From: Dawidia soli
GTDB lineage: Bacteria > Bacteroidota > Bacteroidia > Cytophagales > Cyclobacteriaceae
Reading direction: 5' to 3'
Assembly: GCF_018598185.1 (NCBI RefSeq)
Contig: NZ_JAHESC010000034.1
Location: 24,172-88,171 of the forward strand
Length of the DNA: 64,000 nt
A program made the translations under genes and the position numbers. Positions 61,301 to 64,000 of the stretch are shown here, in pieces (position 1 is the first letter of the stretch; the number at the start of each line of letters is the position of its first letter). The notes under the pieces were generated by a model. It was given only the letters and a program-made list of their open reading frames with translations, did no database searches and had not been told where the DNA came from.

Positions 61301-61858
61301 ATGAGAGGTATTTTTTGCTTTTTGATCCTGGCTTCTGTTTCTTTTTTCGCACAAGCCCAATCTCCTACCACCTACGGCAACTTCAAAGTCGTCGACCAGG
61401 AGATCATCTACCAAAAGGTCTTTATACAAGATTCTGTCACTGCCGCCAAGCTGGCGGAGTTCTATAAGGCATTGCCCTATGTTGCTAACGTGTCGGTGAG
61501 TGGCGACGAGGTTTCGTTTGATGTAAATGACATTACGGTCGACTATAAGAAATTTCAGTTCACGCAGGTGGCTACTCCGCCGATCATTCAAACGGGCAAG
61601 TATAGCGGCAAGGTGACTGCCGCGGTGAAGGACGGCAAGTACCGGCTCACGTTCCGTACCCTGATGGTGACCGGCAACATCGGCTACAAGAATATCAGCG
61701 AGAAGGACCGCCTGACCAGCTACGCTACCAAGAACAGCGCGACGATCTTATCGCCGGACTGGTGTAAGCCGAATACGTTGGGATTGTTGGATAAGGCTTT
61801 TACGGATAAGCTGCAGTATACGGAGCTTCAGAAGAAGCAGGATAGCGACGACTGGTAG
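61301..61858 (+). CDS. Exported protein, unknown, about 185 aa
   Basis: A signal peptide (MRGIFCFLILASVSFFAQAQ) precedes a beta-rich domain. It has the phrases VVDQEIIYQKVFIQDSVTAA, FYKALPYVANVSVSGDEVSFDVND and GKYSGKVTAAVKDGKYRLTFR, resembling small periplasmic or outer-membrane-associated beta proteins of Bacteroidota with a DUF4468-like pattern (an enzyme activity is not expected). The C-terminus is short and polar. The ATG at 61301 starts the signal; the longer frame from 61238 overlaps the terminator. It is a single gene between xylA and a convergent oxygenase. Confidence 0.65.
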   Translation: MRGIFCFLILASVSFFAQAQSPTTYGNFKVVDQEIIYQKVFIQDSVTAAKLAEFYKALPYVANVSVSGDEVSFDVNDITVDYKKFQFTQVATPPIIQTGKYSGKVTAAVKDGKYRLTFRTLMVTGNIGYKNISEKDRLTSYATKNSATILSPDWCKPNTLGLLDKAFTDKLQYTELQKKQDSDDW

Positions 61859-61863
61859 GGCGG

Positions 61864-61953
61864 AATCAGTGTGAGTGTGGAGTGTGAGAGCGAAGGCTAC
61901 ATATTCCCCCCGCTCTCAAACCGAGGGCTACCGGGTTCACACTCACTCTGATT
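61864..61953. terminator. Long inverted repeat between convergent genes
   Basis: AATCAGTGTGAGTGTG (61864-61879) pairs with CACACTCACTCTGATT (61938-61953), 15 of 16 bases, with an inner stem from GTGAGAGCG and CGCTCTCAA. It would serve both the exported protein gene and the Rieske gene. Very similar GTGAGTGTGAG text follows the stop codons at 11015 and 44622. Confidence 0.6.
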
Positions 61954-62993
61954 TACGTGACCCAGTGTAGTGTCTTTTTCGGCACCGGATTCTCAAACGG
62001 CTTGCCTTCCTGTTGCGACAGGTCCCATTGGCGTTTCAGCTCGTGATACCATCGTGCTTGTGCGTCGGGCTCGCCGAGGAGCATCAGCGTTGGTTTGGTT
62101 TCCAGGCCTTTCTGGAGTTTGCGGAATACGCCCAGGTCCTGGTGGATGAATTGTTTGCCGAGGTAGCGCAGGGGCCACCAGAGGTATTTTACAAATCCGA
62201 ACGATGCATAGAAGATGTGATTCAGCTCGGTCTCTTTCTCGTTGATCGGCGTCAGGCATGTGATCGAGATAATCTCGTGATCGCCCACGCGGATATGCTC
62301 GAACCGGTTGCCGGGTAGTTGAAAGTTGATCTCCGTGGATGTCTCGCCTTTCAGGATCGAGTATCCCTTCGAGTTGGACGAAGGTTTATGCCGCACCATC
62401 TTGAAGCCTAAGCCGTCGGGCTCGAAGTGTTTCTCTTTGCGCTTCAGTTTCTTTGCCGAGCGCCAGTACCACGACTGGTGTACGAACGTGACGTGGGCGG
62501 GGTCGATCAGGCCGATCACGGCGTGGTCGACGTCTGCGGGCATGGTCACTTTTTCTACGAAGCGGAACTTCAGCCCGGGCTTTAGCAGCAGGTCGGGCAG
62601 GCGGCTGTCGGCGCCGTCGAGCTGTGTTTTGTTGCGGGGAATATAGATCCAGATGGTGCCGTTCAGCTCGCGGCATGGGTAGTTAAAGACTTTGATCTTC
62701 GAGCGGTCGAACTTGTCGTCGGCCAGGGCCGGGATGGCCGTGCAGGTGCCGGCGTGGTTGAACTTCCAGCCGTGGTAGCAACACTGGATCTCTTTGCCGT
62801 CGTACCAGCCCATGGACAGCGGTACGCCCCGGTGGGGACAGTTATCTTTCAAGGCAAAGGGCTCACCCTGCTCGTTGCGTCCGAAGACGATCCGTTCGCC
62901 CAAGATCTCTTTGGCAACAAGTTTACCCGGTTTCAAAAACTCGCCGTGCATGGCGAAATACCAAAGATTTCGAAGAAAGAGCGATTCGGTCAT
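61953..62993 (-). CDS. Rieske non-heme iron oxygenase
   Basis: 346 residues. Rieske centre ligands are in NCPHRGVPLS (Cys52, His54) and QCCYHGWKF (Cys71, His74). The C-terminal catalytic domain has DVDHAVIGLIDPAHVTFVH, which carries the mononuclear iron ligands (D..HxxxxH pattern). Layout and length fit ring-hydroxylating or demethylating oxygenases such as VanA and pheophorbide-like types; the substrate is open. No ferredoxin or reductase gene is adjacent. The start at 62993 gives a compact N-terminus. Confidence 0.86.
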   Translation of the reverse strand: MTESLFLRNLWYFAMHGEFLKPGKLVAKEILGERIVFGRNEQGEPFALKDNCPHRGVPLSMGWYDGKEIQCCYHGWKFNHAGTCTAIPALADDKFDRSKIKVFNYPCRELNGTIWIYIPRNKTQLDGADSRLPDLLLKPGLKFRFVEKVTMPADVDHAVIGLIDPAHVTFVHQSWYWRSAKKLKRKEKHFEPDGLGFKMVRHKPSSNSKGYSILKGETSTEINFQLPGNRFEHIRVGDHEIISITCLTPINEKETELNHIFYASFGFVKYLWWPLRYLGKQFIHQDLGVFRKLQKGLETKPTLMLLGEPDAQARWYHELKRQWDLSQQEGKPFENPVPKKTLHWVT

Positions 62994-63019
62994 GTATGTC
63001 CGTTAGATACTATTACGGG

Positions 63020-63027
63020 TAAAGGTA
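63020..63027 (-). promoter_or_regulatory. Candidate -7 element of the Rieske gene
   Basis: On the minus strand TACCTTTA matches TAnnTTTG at seven of eight positions, 26 bases before the start. No clear -33 partner is visible. Confidence 0.3.
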
Positions 63028-63196
63028 GGGGGAATTTCCCGAAGATTCCGATGACGGAAATCAGATTCACAAACGTTCCTGGTGTTGGAATACGGGGATG
63101 ACTCACGCCCGATACCGGCGGGTGATAAGGCGTGGATAACGTTAGTACGGCTTATCCCTGGTTTATATAGGGCTTTGGTATTGCTTCAGATCGCTA

Positions 63197-63229
63197 TAAG
63201 GTCACTGTAAGGTCGCTGTAAGGTCGCGG
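63197..63229. repeat. Tandem 11-base repeat
   Basis: Three units, TAAGGTCACTG, TAAGGTCGCTG and TAAGGTCGCGG, run head to tail, with a partial fourth (TAAAGTAAG) after them. The region 62994-63581 has no gene. Confidence 0.65.
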
Positions 63230-63407
63230 TAAAGTAAGGATATTGCGGCTGTAGATTTGTCTGCGCATGGGGAGCAACGTATCATGCGTAGCCCTGCGTG
63301 AGCCGGTGATATGAATACCTCTGCCTGCAGTCAGGGCGAAGATAACACTTTACATCCTACGCCGCGGTCGCATTTTCTCCTGAACGCATAAAAAATTGCG
63401 AAGCCGA

Positions 63408-63425
63408 AAGCGGTTGCAATCGTTT
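63408..63425. promoter_or_regulatory. LacI-type operator candidate
   Basis: AAGCGGTTGCAATCGTTT is an 18-base imperfect palindrome (14 of 18 symmetric) centred on TTGCAA, typical of LacI/GalR-family sites, 13 bases upstream of the promoter candidate for the oxidoreductase gene. Confidence 0.45.
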
Positions 63426-63437
63426 CCGGTAATTTTA

Positions 63438-63469
63438 TTTGTTTACTTTTCAAGCTGATAATACTTTAT
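63438..63469 (+). promoter_or_regulatory. Promoter candidate for the oxidoreductase gene
   Basis: TTTG (63438-63441) and TACTTTAT (63462-63469) are 20 bases apart, matching the Bacteroidota -33/-7 layout (-7 six to seven of eight). The leader to the ATG at 63582 is about 105 bases. Confidence 0.5.
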
Positions 63470-63581
63470 TGCAACAAAATACAAACGTATGAAATATCCG
63501 ACCGGCAAAGACAGGGTAGGCGTCTGACCGGTGGCGGGATAAGGATCATCTTAAACCTTAAAAAACCAATCACTAACACTC

Positions 63582-64000
63582 ATGAAAAGAAAATTACGCA
63601 TGGGGATGGTAGGAGGGGGAATCACCTCTTTTATCGGCCCTGTACACCGCAAAGCTGTGGGCATTGATGGCGAGATTGAATTAGTATGCGGTGCTTTCAG
63701 TGTTGTACCCGGCGAATCCAAAGCTACCGGGCAAGCGTTATACCTCGATCCGAAGCGAGTGTATGAAACCTACCAGGAGATGTTCGAGAAGGAATCGCAG
63801 CTGCCCGCCGACCAGCGGATGGACTTTGTTTCCGTCGTTACTCCCAACCACGTACACTTCGGCCCCGCCAAGATGGCCCTCGAGTATGGCTTTCACGTGA
63901 TCGTGGAAAAGCCCATCGCGTTCTCGGTAGACGAAGCCAAAACACTTCGCAAGCTGGTGGACAAGACCGGCCTCATTCTCGGCCTGACCCACACGTACAC
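63582..64000 (+). CDS. Gfo/Idh/MocA family oxidoreductase, 5' part
   Basis: The frame opens at ATG 63582 and runs off the window at codon 139. The N-terminal Rossmann motif MGMVGGGITSFIGPVHRKA is followed by ELVCGAF, and by VVTPNHVHFGPAKMALEYGFHVIVEKPIAFSVDEA, the EKP signature of NAD(P)-dependent sugar oxidoreductases (inositol, glucose-fructose and related substrates). The start is set by the ATG directly before the first strand. The LacI-type site and promoter upstream suggest regulation by a sugar. Confidence 0.85.
   Translation, partial: MKRKLRMGMVGGGITSFIGPVHRKAVGIDGEIELVCGAFSVVPGESKATGQALYLDPKRVYETYQEMFEKESQLPADQRMDFVSVVTPNHVHFGPAKMALEYGFHVIVEKPIAFSVDEAKTLRKLVDKTGLILGLTHTY

Noticed and set aside
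63197..63229. CRISPR-like array
   Set aside because: Units are 11 bases with no spacers and no Cas genes.
1..64000. tRNA, rRNA, insertion sequences and origin
   Set aside because: I looked for T-loop signatures, transposase motifs and DnaA-box clusters by eye and found none convincing.

Overview
The window comes from a Bacteroidota chromosome, most likely a soil or freshwater Cytophagales-type organism (the order is my inference). It carries two SusC/SusD outer-membrane uptake pairs, an ECF-type sigma factor with a FecR anti-sigma partner, and three proteins with type IX secretion (T9SS) C-terminal signals (one type B, two type A). Lipoproteins are abundant, promoters resemble the TAnnTTTG type, and starts lack Shine-Dalgarno sequences and are instead preceded by UA-rich bases. 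Most of the DNA looks GC-rich by eye, with two AT-rich patches at about 1.0-1.7 kb and 6.1-7.1 kb.

Layout. 0-7.1 kb: a cut HEAT-like gene, two unknown envelope proteins, a Crp/Fnr regulator with an NAD-dependent epimerase, a DUF3857/transglutaminase membrane protein, and an AT-rich patch with a lipoprotein. 7.1-11.0 kb: a tesA-like esterase divergent from a ybbA/ybbP-like ABC transporter. 11.0-13.5 kb: palindromic repeats, a DUF2911 protein and a DUF1223 protein. 13.6-16.9 kb: a large T9SS type B protein with PKD domain. 16.8-23.7 kb: a secreted GH13 amylase divergent from SusC/SusD pair 1, with a 16-base LacI-type palindrome between them, closed by a strong terminator. 23.7-30.4 kb: two tandem FG-GAP/ASPIC-UnbV lipoproteins.

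30.7-45.4 kb is the most unusual block: FecR anti-sigma, a SusC with signalling (STN) domain, SusD, a zinc metallohydrolase lipoprotein, two DUF4302-type lipoproteins, a small lipoprotein, a beta-propeller/MBG T9SS protein and a lipoprotein with collagen-like Gly-X-Y triplets. The likely partner sigma factor lies at the far end, after a terminator. It looks like one regulated acquisition system whose substrate is unknown.

45.5-52.1 kb: a maltose phosphorolysis cluster (ROK glucokinase, PfkB kinase, beta-phosphoglucomutase, GH65 phosphorylase) followed by an M48 peptidase. With the GH13/SusCD locus this could make a path from maltodextrin outside the cell to glucose-6-phosphate inside. 52.1-54.5 kb: a CtlX-type citrulline hydrolase and an arginine deiminase in one operon, potentially an ATP-independent arginine-to-ornithine route. 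54.5-55.1 kb: a gene-free stretch full of palindromes and a direct repeat. 55.1-61.2 kb: a T9SS SGNH hydrolase, then a pentose locus (MFS transporter, Nudix-derived regulator with degenerate catalytic box, xylB, xylA) with two matching 21-base candidate operators. 61.3-64.0 kb: a small exported protein, a Rieske oxygenase, a gene-free region with 11-base tandem repeats and a LacI-type palindrome, and the start of a Gfo/Idh/MocA oxidoreductase cut by the window edge.

I saw no tRNA, rRNA, CRISPR array, insertion sequence or replication origin. Functions are assigned from recognisable motifs only; no database search was run.
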